This document shows, in pieces, positions 53,101 through 62,396 of a stretch of 64,000 nucleotides of DNA. Within the stretch, counting starts at the first letter, position 1. The number at the start of each line of letters is the position of its first letter. Below the pieces are notes generated by a model that was not told the DNA's origin, made no database searches, and saw only the letters and a list, made by a program, of their open reading frames with translations. Origin of the DNA: DASUNP01 sp963728545 (lineage in GTDB: Bacteria; Acidobacteriota; Blastocatellia; UBA7656). The stretch covers positions 1,798,001 to 1,862,000 of the forward strand of contig CAVSKO010000003.1 in NCBI GenBank assembly GCA_963728545.1. The letters are read 5' to 3'. Position numbers and translations under genes: made by a program.

Positions 53101-53312
53101 CCTTCATCCAGCTTGAGATCATAGTTGTGCCGCTCGCCGCCGGACAATTCGCGCTCTATTGCTTTACCAATCTCAAGCGGCGTGACCTCCTGTCCCGCGC
53201 CCGACCCTTGTGAAGACGCAGGCGGGACCGTCAGGGAAAGCAGGAGAATCAACCACAGCGCTTTGCCGATAATGCTCTGTAGTCTAAAGAGGGAAGTCGC
53301 CTGTTGAAACAT
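50181..53312 (-). CDS. Secreted TPR-CHAT protein (caspase-like)
   Basis: 1043 residues from an ATG with AAGGAG upstream. The signal peptide is IIGKALWLILLLSLTVPPAS. A pre-peptidase-like beta domain is followed by seven to eight 42-residue TPRs of the kinesin-light-chain type (YKRALEIREKALGPEHPDAV repeated), then a helical linker. A C-terminal CHAT domain carries the catalytic dyad of caspase-like proteases: His in LHIATHGFFLSDG and Cys in VVLSACDTGVGEV. It is predicted to be exported. It is the last gene of an operon behind an ECF sigma factor and an anti-sigma-like membrane protein, so its protease may be part of a sensing or proteolytic control circuit. Confidence 0.93.
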   Translation of the reverse strand: MFQQATSLFRLQSIIGKALWLILLLSLTVPPASSQGSGAGQEVTPLEIGKAIERELSGGERHNYDLKLDEGQYASVVVEQRGIDLLVRVLGVNGKPMTEFDSELRHHGPEPVEMVAESAGAYRVAVEAKWPKDATGRYEIRLVELRAATESDRSLQEARRLLADSVSLRRAGKYDQAIPPGERAIEIRESVLGSEHPDVAASLNNLGEVFRMKGDYTRTEQLYKRALEIREKALGPEHPDAVSSLNNLAILHYLRGKFDQAEQLYKRALEIREKVLGPEHRDVATTLNNMALVYRSKSDFDKAEQLFNRALEIREKVLGPEHPDIGPTLHNLAIVYRSTGSYDKAERLYKRALEIYEKALGPEHPNVASTLNNLGITQVDMGNYDKAEQLYNRALEIREKALGPEHPNVASTLHNLAAVYRNKGDFDKAEQLNQRAIKIAEKALGPEHPNVSEMLNHLAILYAAKGDLAQAITTQLRADKIIEHNIALNLVAGSERQKLAYQASLSEPTDRTLSLHTRSAPDSVEARGLAATTILRRKVRVLDALADSLKTLRQRFSQQDQKLLDQLNDTIAQLAGLVLNGPQRMTPAEHQARIKSLEAQREELEAEISRRSAEFRAASQPVTLAAVQAAIPANAALIELAVYRPFDPKAKSDKAAFGESRYVAYIIRKQSEVQWKELGEARAIDGAIEELRKALRDPKRKDIEQLARAVDEKIMRPVRPLLGDATHLLVSPDGALNLIPFEALVDEQNRFLIERYSFNYLTSGRDLLRLQVARNSPGNPLVLADPSFGEPETARIAKADTRKLNERSHGRKRQSVTTGNDLSHVYFAPLDGTQREARTIKSLFPEVSLLTRSEATEAHLKQVAAPRLLHIATHGFFLSDGPTASDTRGTRAISASAKIENPLLRSGLALAGANLRSSGTGDDGILTALEASGLNLWGTKLVVLSACDTGVGEVKNGEGVYGLRRALVLAGAETLVMSLWPVSDYVTREMMTAYYKGLKQGQGRGEALREVQLSMLKHKGREHPFYWASFIQSGEWANLEGKR

Positions 53313-53357
53313 TTTTCTCTCCTTCTATTTTCATGCGGGGAGGAGATAGTCAACTCA

Positions 53358-54353
53358 TTACTGTTTGATGACCCTGAACGGGTAGCTGCTTATTATTTCG
53401 GTGGCCCCGGTGGGAGAGACCCCGTAGACTTCCAGCTTATACGTCTGAGATTTCAATAGCGCGGCGCGAAGGCTTATTGCGATTGTCCTGTCAGCGCCCC
53501 TGGCTTTCACCTGCAACCTTCCACTTTTCCAAACAGGCTCATCGCCCGGCAGTGGTTTCAGCTCGGCGCGGTAAAACGTAAAATCTGATGGCTCCAGCTC
53601 AAGTTCGAGTGCGACTTGATCGGCATCGGCTGGAATCGTAATCGTAGCAGGCTGGCTCGCGCCTCGCATCTGTGGGGCGAGCGTGAAAGCGACGACGTTC
53701 GGTTTCGCATCCGCTTGTGGTTTCGCGCCTTGTTGCTCGCTCGCCTGTTGTTCGCGCCGGGCGAGTTGCTCGCGCAGGCTCGCCAGCTCTTTCTCCCTCT
53801 CTAAATCGGTTGAGCGTTGTTCGGCCAGCTCCGCTTGCAACTGCTGCTCTCGCCTTTGAAGCTCTTCGCGCTCTGCCCGCGCCTGATTCATGCGATTTTC
53901 GAGGCGCGAGTTTTCAAACGCGAGCCATCCGACAACTACAATCGCTATCAGCGCGGCGACGGCCAGCCCCCATTGTAATGCCGGACGGTGAATAAAAAAA
54001 TGCCTCGGCAGAAATCCCTTCGACGAAGCGCGCTTCTGAACTTGTGAAAACTCGCGCTCTGCCTGGCCGGTCGTGATAGCATCGCCCAGGAAATCTTGAA
54101 ACCTCCGCGCGAAGGCGACTTTCTCGCGTCGCATAGGCGAAGAGAGATAGTATGAATTGAATCTCTCCAACGTCTGACCGGTCATCTCGCCTCTTGCGTA
54201 AGCATCGATCAGGTCGTTTTCAACCGTTTGCAAACGCGCGGCCATCTCGTCATCGGTGAAGCTCAATTCGTCAAGTCGCTCGGCCTCTTCTTCGGGCAAA
54301 GAGCCGAGCAGGTAGTCGGTGAGGAGTTTATCGTCGTACGGGCGCCTTTTCAT
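53358..54353 (-). CDS. Anti-sigma-like membrane protein
   Basis: 331 residues from an ATG with GGAGAC upstream. The N-terminal ~90 residues (LLTDYLLGSLPEEEAERLDE) resemble the sigma-binding helices of anti-sigma factors but lack the zinc-binding HxxxCxxC. One transmembrane helix (WGLAVAALIAIVVVGWLAF) is followed by a charged coiled coil (REELQRREQQLQAELAEQRS) and a beta-rich periplasmic domain ending SYPFRVIKQ. It lies between the sigma gene and the CHAT gene, so it should hold the ECF sigma at the membrane until a signal arrives. Confidence 0.85.
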   Translation of the reverse strand: MKRRPYDDKLLTDYLLGSLPEEEAERLDELSFTDDEMAARLQTVENDLIDAYARGEMTGQTLERFNSYYLSSPMRREKVAFARRFQDFLGDAITTGQAEREFSQVQKRASSKGFLPRHFFIHRPALQWGLAVAALIAIVVVGWLAFENSRLENRMNQARAEREELQRREQQLQAELAEQRSTDLEREKELASLREQLARREQQASEQQGAKPQADAKPNVVAFTLAPQMRGASQPATITIPADADQVALELELEPSDFTFYRAELKPLPGDEPVWKSGRLQVKARGADRTIAISLRAALLKSQTYKLEVYGVSPTGATEIISSYPFRVIKQ

Positions 54354-54422
54354 TTTAAAGGTCTCCTATAACCAGATAAGGCGAAATCGGCAAAACATTT
54401 CACTCCTCAACACGCCGAGACA

Positions 54423-55040
54423 TTAGCTGCCCATACATTTGCTGACGCAGGATTCGAGCTTATCGCGCAGGCGGCAAGCTCGAATGCTGAGCGCGTTTAT
54501 TGTGACGCCTAACATTTCGGCCAGCGCGCGGCGATGGTCGATCTTGGTTCGACCATCGCCCTGGTAATATTGGATGATTATCTCGCGGCTCTCAGGCTCC
54601 AGATTCTTCACACATCGGTCAAGGCAATCGATCCGCTTCTCATCGCTCTCTGTCTCCTCGCCGCGCTCAGGGCTGAACGCGTGTTTGCTTGAGGGAGGCA
54701 GCTCATCAATGCTTACTTGAGTGCGCTCGTTTCGGCGCAGGTATTCGAGGAAGACGAATTTTGCTGTGATGTAGCAGTAATGCGCGGGCGTGGTGTCGGT
54801 GATCGAGCCTTCTTCTTCCAGACGCCGGGCAACTCTGTTCAACGTCTCGTCGGCCAGATCATCGGGCGCGAGACAGTTCTTCCGGTCAAAGTAGGATACG
54901 AGTCTGCGTCGCGTCTCAAGATACTTCTCGCCGCCGGAATCCGCGCCTTCGTCTATCCAGGCTAGAAGCTGATGAAATGCGCTCTGGGTCAGCGCCCAGT
55001 CTCTCTTCCGTTGAGCCTTTTGGATAGAAGTATCTTTCAC
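54423..55040 (-). CDS. ECF-type sigma-70 factor
   Basis: 205 residues. Region 2 is recognisable (AHYCYITAKFVFLEYLRRNE). Region 4 is LEPESREIIIQYYQGDGRTK followed by the HTH HRRALAEMLGVTINALSIRA. It heads the sigma / anti-sigma / CHAT operon. It probably recognises its own promoter upstream of 55040, but no defined -35/-10 pair can be assigned. Confidence 0.85.
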   Translation of the reverse strand: MKDTSIQKAQRKRDWALTQSAFHQLLAWIDEGADSGGEKYLETRRRLVSYFDRKNCLAPDDLADETLNRVARRLEEEGSITDTTPAHYCYITAKFVFLEYLRRNERTQVSIDELPPSSKHAFSPERGEETESDEKRIDCLDRCVKNLEPESREIIIQYYQGDGRTKIDHRRALAEMLGVTINALSIRACRLRDKLESCVSKCMGS

Positions 55041-55136
55041 GTCGCCGCGAGCCGATAATAGTGCGCAGTCAATTGTCTGACAAACTGCGCACCATTTTAG
55101 TAGCCCGCGAGTAAGACGGCAACATGCCGTGGGCTT

Positions 55137-57066
55137 TCACCGTCGCGCTGACTTCCCCGCCAACAGGTTCGCCAACGCCTGGTAACGGTAATTATTTGCG
55201 AGGTCGAGGGCCGTCTGCCCCTGCTTGTTCTTCGCCTTGAGGTCGGCCCCGCCTGCGATTAGTTTTTCGATCACGGCGGTATCGCCGAAGTCAACCGAAG
55301 CGGCGTACAGCAGCGGCGTCATGCCGAATTTGTCTGCGTGATTTACGGCAGCGCCGCGCGCAATCAGCGCCCGGGCGACGCCCGCCTGATTACCTATCGC
55401 AGCCCATTCCAGGGCCGTGACTCCGTCATCATCCGCGTCGTTCGGGTTCGCGCCTTTGCTGATTAAATACTCAACCATCTCCGCATCGCCGACGAAAGTC
55501 GCATAGACCAGCGGCCTCGTATAAAACACCCCGAGTACTTTCATGCGGGTATCAATTACGGCCCCCGCGTCTACAAGCGCCCTAACCGTTTGCAAATCCC
55601 CAGGCCATCAAACCGTAGAACAGAGCGGAGGCGTCATTGCGAACCGCAACGCCTTTGTCCGCGTTCGGCCTGGCCCCTTTCTTCAACATCAGGCGAACAG
55701 TTTCCGCATTCCCCTTGAATCGCGCGGCGAGCATCAGAGGGGTGATGCCCGTTTCGGTACGGGCGTTAACGTCGGCCCCGCGCTCTATCAGCAGTTTCAC
55801 CTTCTCAATATCGCGCGCCGCCAGCATCAAGATGGTTGTTCCCTGTGACGTCTTTTCATTCGGCTTCAATCCTCGGTCGAGCAATTTTTTCAACTCGGCG
55901 GCGCTGCCGTTTAGGGCTACGCGCATCCACTCGGCTTCGGCGACAGGCGCGGCAGAGTCCAGGGGCGCACGGCTGTTCAGCTTCGCCCACTGTCGCGGGG
56001 GGACCGCGTGTAACATGGCTGCGACGGCCCAACTGGTACCCATGATGGAGACGAACTGGTCGTGCTGGTGAGGAGGAAACTCCGAGTCAAAGTAAGGCGG
56101 GCTGACCGGCGCGGGCGGGTTGAGGCGTGACTTGACATGCCAAGTGCCGTCCTGTTCCTGAGTGTTGAGCAGGAACCGCAAGCCGCGCTGGTACGCCGGG
56201 TCGCTCGTCGCAAGTCCCGCCCCTTCGCGCAGTGCGATCAGAACTTCGCCGGTCGCGTAAGAGTCGCTTGTCATTGTGGACAACTGAGCCCATCCGCCGT
56301 CTTCGCGTTGTTCGGCCAGCAGTTGTCTTGCCGCTTTCTGTCGCGCTTCTTCGCTTGCGCCCGTCCAACGCAGTCCGAAGAGTTGAAAAGCTTTGTCCTC
56401 GGTCGTTCGGGGTTGCGTCTTGAGCAGCCACTCCCTGGCCTGCGCCAGCCGCCTCTCCCGCTCGGCCTTAAGCTCGGCAGGCAGGTAATGGCGAATGGCC
56501 TGGGCGCAGACGGCCGTAGCTGTGAAAAGACTGTGGGCCTGTGGCGGTCGCGCGTCCATAGTGGGCCAACTGCCGTCGGCGAGTTGGCGAGACGCAATGA
56601 ACTGCGCGTAAGCGGAGGTCGAAAGGCTGGGTTTGACGCCGACAAGATGGGCTGTCGAAATCGCCCAGCCGTCAAATAACACGTCGATATAATCGTACCC
56701 CTGGACCACGGCATCGAAGTCCTTCAGATAAGAGAAGGCCGTCCCTGTCGTATCGCGCGCGATCTTTTCATCAACCTCAACGCCACGCTCGCGCGCCAGC
56801 GTGATCGGTATTTCGGGAAGCAGTTGATGGTGGCAGGACGTGCAAACCTGTTTCTTGTACCAGACGTCTTGCGAGTGCTGTATGAGCTTGATCGCTTTTG
56901 CAGAAGAAGCGCGCAGATCAGACTCCGCGACAGGGCTGTCCCCAGTTTTTTGATTGCCGTCTGTCGCCTGAATAATTGGCTGAGATTTTGTTTGTGTCTC
57001 TGACTCTTGCTGAAACCAGAATATAAACACTACGACTGAGAAGCTAAATAGAAATAGTTTTTTCAC
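55137..57066 (-). pseudogene. Secreted cyclase-ankyrin protein, split by a frameshift
   Basis: Two frames form one protein. The first (57066 to 55582, 494 residues) has a membrane leader (LFLFSFSVVVFIFWFQQ), a c-type heme motif (CTSCHH), an alpha-toroid like squalene/terpene cyclases and prenyltransferases (ASRQLADGSWPTMDARPP, FLLNTQEQDGTWHVK) and ankyrin repeats (GITPLMLAARFKGNAETVRL). It ends abnormally at MAWGFANG. The second (from ~55597 to 55137) resumes with LQTVRALVDAGAVIDTRMKV and three more ankyrin repeats. The shift lies in the run of four C at 55598-55601. If real, the C-terminal ankyrins are lost; otherwise it is an assembly error. Confidence 0.82.
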
Positions 57067-57281
57067 GATAGACCTCCATACAGTGTGTAGCGATCCGTGG
57101 AAACCCGCTCTTATTTATCACCGAACCCTCTCCGTGTACCAGTGCGTTTCGTTGATTCATACCTGTAATACGTTGCGCGGGGCAGGCAGAGATTTAAAAA
57201 AATGAATAGAAAATTGCGCGGGCCGGGGTTGTAACCGCCTTCCGCCACTCTCGAAGTCGTCTGATCTCTCGTGCCTCTCTA

Positions 57282-58208
57282 TTAATGATTTAACTTTACA
57301 GCCGTCTCTGCAACAAGGTTACGAAGCCAGGTATGGGCCGGGTCCGTATGGCTGCGTTCGTGCCACAGCATCACCAGCCGGAAAGGCGGGATAGCGACGG
57401 GTGCGGGAAGCATTTGCAGATTTAATCTCTTGTTGAATTCGAGCGCGAGCCGCTCAGGCACCGTCGCTATAAGATCGGACGCCCCGACCATAAAAGCCAC
57501 GCTCGCAAAGTGCGGGACAAGTACGACCGAGCGGCGCGTGTAGCCTTTCTGCTGGAGCAGGCTGTCAATCACGCCAGGCCCTTCCGACTTATAGAACACC
57601 GCGACGTGCTGCGCCGCCGAATACTGTCTCAAGGAGAGCTTGCCCCGAATTGAAGGATGGCCCGAGCGCGCGATGCAGACGTTACGCTCTTCCCACAAAA
57701 GCTCCGACCGCAAGCTCACATCGAGCGATAGCGCATCGGGGAAAAAACCTATCGCCAGATCAAAGGAGTCTGCGAGCGATGACGGGGCGGGCGGTTGGAA
57801 TAAACTTCGCGGGCGATCAATCTTGAGCGTGACCCCGCCCGCATTCGCGTGAAGCTCCTTTATCATAGGAGCCAGGAGCACGATCTCTGCGTAGTCATTA
57901 GCGAGCAGGTGAAACGTGCGGCGCGAAGCCGCCGCGTCGAACGCGGGCCTCTCTTCGAGCGCCGCGCGCAACCCTTCGAGCGCCACGCGCACGGGAGCCA
58001 TCAGCGACTGCGCGACGGGCGTCGGCTTCATCCCTTCGGGAGACCTGACAAGCAGCGGGTCGTCGAAAGTGCGGCGCAATCGCGCGAGCGCGTTACTCAT
58101 GGCAGGCTGACTGAGCCCCGAACGCCGGGCCGCACGCGTCACGTTCCTCTCAATCATCAGCGATTCGAAGGCGAGCAGCAGGTTAAGATCGAACGACCTG
58201 ATATTCAT
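57282..58208 (-). CDS. LysR-family transcriptional regulator
   Basis: 308 residues from ATG 58208 (MNIRSFDLNLLLAFESLMIE); the frame is open to 58310 but the family starts here. The winged HTH has NVTRAARRSGLSQPAMSNAL followed by RRTFDDPLLVRSPEGM, and a LysR substrate-binding domain fills the rest. NodD/PcpR-like features (FHLLANDYAEIVLLAPMIKE) suggest an aromatic or nitro-aromatic ligand, though this is only similarity. It is divergent from the serine hydrolase across 114 nt, the usual layout for LysR control of a neighbour. Confidence 0.92.
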   Translation of the reverse strand: MNIRSFDLNLLLAFESLMIERNVTRAARRSGLSQPAMSNALARLRRTFDDPLLVRSPEGMKPTPVAQSLMAPVRVALEGLRAALEERPAFDAAASRRTFHLLANDYAEIVLLAPMIKELHANAGGVTLKIDRPRSLFQPPAPSSLADSFDLAIGFFPDALSLDVSLRSELLWEERNVCIARSGHPSIRGKLSLRQYSAAQHVAVFYKSEGPGVIDSLLQQKGYTRRSVVLVPHFASVAFMVGASDLIATVPERLALEFNKRLNLQMLPAPVAIPPFRLVMLWHERSHTDPAHTWLRNLVAETAVKLNH

Positions 58209-58322
58209 ATTGTGAATAAAGCATATTATCATAATCCATAAACCGAATCGTGGGCTGTATCGTTTAAAATGAAAGAAGCTAACCAAACGTTTAATATGCT
58301 GCGGCTTCAAAAAGGAGTTGTC

Positions 58323-59804
58323 ATGAACACAATAATCAAGAAATTCGTGTCGGTCTTGTTGATCTGTTTCGTTTGCGCGTCAGTGGCGGCCGCGCAGGCT
58401 CCTCAAGCTGAGAATCCTGCCGAGCGACGAGCGAAAGAGTTCGCTCGTCTCATCGATACCGGCAATCGTGCCGAATTGCAAAAATACGCGAAGGAGAACT
58501 TCTCGCCGCGTTTTCTGAATATCCCGATGGAGCAACACCTGGGCTTCTTCTCCTCAGTCTATGACTATACGCGGGGCGTAGAGGTTCACGGAATACAGGA
58601 GTCGAAACCGAATGAAGTGACCCTGTTGCTCAAGTCTAAGCTGACGGGCGAATGGCTGGCCCTGGTCGTGCGCACGGAATCGGAAGCGCCGCATCGCATT
58701 GACGGAATCGGGAGGCGTCCGCCCAAGCCTCCGGCCAGCGCGCAGCCGGCGAAAAGACTCACCAACGAGCAAATAGCGAAAGAACTCAAAGCGCTGACGG
58801 ACAAGCTGGCCGAGGCGGATGTGTTTTCAGGCACAGTGCTGCTTGCTAAAGATGGCGTGCCGATCTTCAAAGGCGCATACGGAATGGCGAACAAAGATTT
58901 CAATGTGCCGAACCGGATCGATACGAAATTCAACCTGGGGTCGATGAATAAAATGTTTACGGCAGTCGCTATCGCACAGCTTGTCGAGCGCGGCAAGCTT
59001 TCGTTTGACGACCCGTTGTCAAAGTTCCTGCCGGATTTCCCTGACAAGGCAAGCGCAGAAAAGATAAGAATCAAACATTTGCTCACGCACACGGCGGGGC
59101 TTGGCGGTTATTTCAGCAGACAGTGGGCAGAATCGTCACGCGCGATGTATCGCACGGTAGATGACATGATGAAGCGGGCCTCGGCTGATGAAAAGCTCCA
59201 GTTCGAACCCGGCACGCGGTGGCAATACAGCAACACAGGAATGCTTGTGCTCGGCAAGGTGATTGAGAAAGTGACGGGTCAGAGCTATTACGATTACGTG
59301 CGCGAAAACATCACCAGACCGGCCGGGATGCTAAACACGGACTGTTATGAGCTCGATATGGTCAATCCGAATCTGGCGGTAGGCTATGACAAGCAGTTCA
59401 CAGACAGCGGAGTTATTTTCAAGAACAACATCTTCGCGCACGTGTTGCGGGGTGGGCCGCAGGGCGGAGGGTATTCAACGGTTGAAGATTTGCTGAAGTT
59501 CGACCTCGCTCTGCGGTCAAACAAGCTGGTCGGCGCAGAGTATGTGAAACTTCTGCTTTCAGCCAAGCCCGAGCTGAATTCTCCGGAGTACGGTTACGGT
59601 TTTCAGATTGACTCTGAATCGCAGGCCGTCGGCCACGGCGGCGGGTTCCTCGGCATCAGTTCGAATTTAGATATGTTTCTCGGGACGGGATGGACGGCCG
59701 TAGTGATGTCGAATTATAGCCGTGGCGCACAATCGGTTCAGCAAAAGATGTTCGATCTGGTCCGGTCAAATATGGAAGTGCGGGCTTCGAACAGCTCGAA
59801 ATGA
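58323..59804 (+). CDS. Secreted serine hydrolase, beta-lactamase fold
   Basis: 493 residues from ATG 58323 with AAAGGAG upstream. Signal peptide KFVSVLLICFVCASVAAAQA. An N-terminal ~120-residue domain (ERRAKEFARLIDTGNRAELQ) precedes the hydrolase. SxxK is in NLGSMNKMFTAVAIA, the Tyr motif in WQYSNTGMLVLG and the HGG motif in VGHGGGFLG. It is exported and acts on an unknown ester or peptide. It is probably controlled by the divergent LysR gene. Confidence 0.93.
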   Translation: MNTIIKKFVSVLLICFVCASVAAAQAPQAENPAERRAKEFARLIDTGNRAELQKYAKENFSPRFLNIPMEQHLGFFSSVYDYTRGVEVHGIQESKPNEVTLLLKSKLTGEWLALVVRTESEAPHRIDGIGRRPPKPPASAQPAKRLTNEQIAKELKALTDKLAEADVFSGTVLLAKDGVPIFKGAYGMANKDFNVPNRIDTKFNLGSMNKMFTAVAIAQLVERGKLSFDDPLSKFLPDFPDKASAEKIRIKHLLTHTAGLGGYFSRQWAESSRAMYRTVDDMMKRASADEKLQFEPGTRWQYSNTGMLVLGKVIEKVTGQSYYDYVRENITRPAGMLNTDCYELDMVNPNLAVGYDKQFTDSGVIFKNNIFAHVLRGGPQGGGYSTVEDLLKFDLALRSNKLVGAEYVKLLLSAKPELNSPEYGYGFQIDSESQAVGHGGGFLGISSNLDMFLGTGWTAVVMSNYSRGAQSVQQKMFDLVRSNMEVRASNSSK

Positions 59805-59825
59805 AAGCAATACAACGCACATAAG

Positions 59826-59891
59826 GGGGCCGCGCAAAAGAGCTTCGTATGATAACTTCCATACTCATTTGCGCGGCCCCGGGTTGTTTTT
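59826..59891 (+). terminator. Terminator of the serine hydrolase gene
   Basis: GGGGCCGCGCAAA (59826) pairs with TTTGCGCGGCCCC (59868-59880) around a long loop with GAAGTTATC-like symmetry; GGGTTGTTTTT follows. It also faces the convergent gene ending at 59939. Confidence 0.75.
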
Positions 59892-59938
59892 CAGCCGCGA
59901 GCAATTCTATTCACAGCTCTAATACTGAACAACGGCTT

Positions 59939-60997
59939 TCATCGCAAGTATACGAACTTCCGCCACGCACTCTTAAACCCTTCGCGCCCGTCTTTATCTA
60001 CTGCCCAAACTCGCCACCTACCCGGTTGTGCTCCGACAAATTTAAATTCATAAGACGCTTTGATAATTCCTTCCGTGGACGAGACGTTTTCCAGCGCGAA
60101 TGTTTGAGGATTCATACACTCTGTTCTGTCTTCTCCGGCGGGTTGACAGTAATCTACCTCGACTCTGTATGAGACGGCGCCGTCTACCGCCTTCCATTCG
60201 AGCTTTGTATCACGCGGGTAGTGATTGAATTTAACGTTATCGTCCGGAGAAAGCTGGACCGGCGCGGCAAGATACAACTCAGGTGACTTTTCCGCATCGC
60301 TTATGGCCTTACCTGCCGCGTCCTTCTGCCTGTTCAGGAATACGGACAGCTCCGTTGTTGCGCCGGGAGCTACGACTATAGGCTCCTGTTTTTCTGACCC
60401 CTTAGCCCCGAACCATTCTTCATACCCATCCGCTTTTATTCTTAATGTGAAAGCTACTGGTGGGGTAAAGAGTCTGAACCTGCCTTCAGAGTTCTTAGCG
60501 CTCGCGCGAAAACATATCTGCGGATTATCAGCGTGACACAGGGTAAATTCTATATGCTCAATTGGTAAGCGGGTAAGAGCGTCTATTGCTTTGCCGGTGA
60601 GTAATCCATTTTTTTGGCCCAAATTGATTGAGACAAAGACATCAGTGTTTGCGTCATCCAAAATCACTTCTCGTATTGAATTATGAGACGGCCTATAGAA
60701 CGGGAGGCGTTGAGATATGTACCCCTCCGACTCTTTTGCGGGTATCAGCTCATATTTTCCGGCTTCCTCAAGTCTGATTATGAATCTCCCTGTTGCATCC
60801 GAGATACCACAGAGCACCCCTTTACCTGGCCGGAGATTATCAGGGAAGGCGCAAACCTTAACTCCAGCCAGGTAGTGACCGGAATCGTCCTGAACCGTTC
60901 CCCTGATAAGGTAAATGGGTTGCGATTGGGCAAACGCGATAAGGATCGGTGAATTTATTAAGATTAATATTAAAAGAACGGTCCTGGATTTCTTCAT
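59939..60997 (-). CDS. Secreted CarboxypepD regulatory-like protein
   Basis: 352 residues. Signal peptide TVLLILILINSPILIAFAQS. Two carboxypeptidase-regulatory-like beta domains (RGTVQDDSGHYLAGVKVCAF; LTGKAIDALTRLPIEHIEFT) are followed by a fibronectin-like domain (DTKLEWKAVDGAVSYRVEVD). No catalytic motif is seen; it is probably a structural or binding protein of the envelope. It lies downstream of the winged-helix membrane gene on the same strand, 55 nt away. Confidence 0.85.
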   Translation of the reverse strand: MKKSRTVLLILILINSPILIAFAQSQPIYLIRGTVQDDSGHYLAGVKVCAFPDNLRPGKGVLCGISDATGRFIIRLEEAGKYELIPAKESEGYISQRLPFYRPSHNSIREVILDDANTDVFVSINLGQKNGLLTGKAIDALTRLPIEHIEFTLCHADNPQICFRASAKNSEGRFRLFTPPVAFTLRIKADGYEEWFGAKGSEKQEPIVVAPGATTELSVFLNRQKDAAGKAISDAEKSPELYLAAPVQLSPDDNVKFNHYPRDTKLEWKAVDGAVSYRVEVDYCQPAGEDRTECMNPQTFALENVSSTEGIIKASYEFKFVGAQPGRWRVWAVDKDGREGFKSAWRKFVYLR

Positions 60998-61052
60998 ACC
61001 CTACTCCTTTTTCTTACTATGAAACAGTTTCGTTGCCGCCAGAGAGCGAGCT

Positions 61053-62396
61053 TTACAGAGCGTGGTGGGTGACGTAAGAGATCTGAACAGGGACTCCGCC
61101 GTTTACTCTCACTTTGACCAGGGCTTGATAGTAAGCAGGCAATTTCTGCCCGTCACCTGTCTCCGCGCTGAGGCGGGCAATCAATTCTCTGGCGTACTCA
61201 GGTCTGGTCACGTACTCTGCTGCGGCCTGCGTGCCAAAGGTAGTGATCCCTGCCAGTATCATCAGCTTGTGCTCTGAATCAAGGCCGCGAAGCAGGCTTA
61301 CAATAGCGTAGTCTTCCGATATCTGACTGCGCGACGGCCCCTCTTGTTTTGCAAGGTAGACGGCTTGCTCTCCAGGGCGGGGCTTGGTGTTTACTATGCC
61401 GAAGGCCGTGTTCTGTTTCTCATCTTTGATAATGCGAAAAACAAAATCTTGTTCTTGCGGCAGCTCGCGCAGCAAGTAGTTTTCTGCCGGTGAGCCGAGA
61501 ATAACTATATTCTTGGTCTTCAGATCTTCCCAGTTCATCAAGAGGCTTCGCTTGACATGAAACGGGTGGTCAGCCTTAGAGAAAAAGTCACTGAGAAAAT
61601 AGACGCCCATCACTTCCCCGACGCCCGTGTAATGCTCAGTCACAGCCTGTTCGTTTTCTTCGGTCCGTCGGGCGGCCGAATCCGGGCTTGAAGAGTCCAT
61701 AGGCTTGAGCAACTTCATTCCGGTTTCAGCCGTGCCTTGAAACAGGGTATTGCTGAAAGTGACAAGCACCGGCTCAGGCGAGCGCAAAAAATCGTTCCAC
61801 AACGGCAAAGCAGCCGATGTCTCTACGGCTTTGTCCCTGCTCTCCGACCCGCCGCCGGCAGTCCTGCTCGTCTCCGACCGGTTGTTGAAAGCAAGCGCCG
61901 CAAACACGAGGGTCGAAACTACCAAACCCGCGATCACCCATCGCAACCGTCGGTCGCGGCTCGCGGCCGGACGAATGGCCTCGGACGCCATCGGAGCTGC
62001 GGAATCAATTGAAACTGCCGCCGCCCCATTCTCACCGGAAGCATAAGAGAAGACCGGAGCGTAATGGCCTTTCGGCAAATCTATGATTACGCGATCATCT
62101 TTTCCTTCGTTGGCATAATAGTCCTGGAGCTTTGCCCTGAGGCGGCTGGCCTGAACGCGAACCACGGAATCCGAGCGAGAGTCATAGCTTTTGCTGCGGC
62201 CAAAGACTTCGGTTGCGATGGTGTATTCTTTAAGATCGCCCTCTTGATTCTCTAGCGATTTCAACACGACGAACCGGAGAAAAGCCTTCAGGCTTTCCGA
62301 TCCGTGGAGCGAGCGGCTCTCCAGAAGCCGTTCCAACTGCTCCAGTTTGGCTTCTTTAGTCAGCTCTATCTGGTTGTAACGCGTTACAGATTGCAT
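61053..62396 (-). CDS. Winged-helix membrane protein, Acidobacteria type
   Basis: 447 residues. The N-terminal ~115 residues (SESLKAFLRFVVLKSLENQE, LKEYTIATEVFGRSKSYDSR, ASRLRAKLQDYYANEGKDDR, IIDLPKGHYAPVF) are a winged-helix-like domain seen often at the N-terminus of acidobacterial sensors. A transmembrane helix (LRWVIAGLVVSTLVFAALAF) leads to a periplasmic domain of ~270 residues of unknown fold. It may be a one-component membrane regulator like CadC. It is in line with the secreted gene at 59939. Confidence 0.8.
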   Translation of the reverse strand: MQSVTRYNQIELTKEAKLEQLERLLESRSLHGSESLKAFLRFVVLKSLENQEGDLKEYTIATEVFGRSKSYDSRSDSVVRVQASRLRAKLQDYYANEGKDDRVIIDLPKGHYAPVFSYASGENGAAAVSIDSAAPMASEAIRPAASRDRRLRWVIAGLVVSTLVFAALAFNNRSETSRTAGGGSESRDKAVETSAALPLWNDFLRSPEPVLVTFSNTLFQGTAETGMKLLKPMDSSSPDSAARRTEENEQAVTEHYTGVGEVMGVYFLSDFFSKADHPFHVKRSLLMNWEDLKTKNIVILGSPAENYLLRELPQEQDFVFRIIKDEKQNTAFGIVNTKPRPGEQAVYLAKQEGPSRSQISEDYAIVSLLRGLDSEHKLMILAGITTFGTQAAAEYVTRPEYARELIARLSAETGDGQKLPAYYQALVKVRVNGGVPVQISYVTHHAL

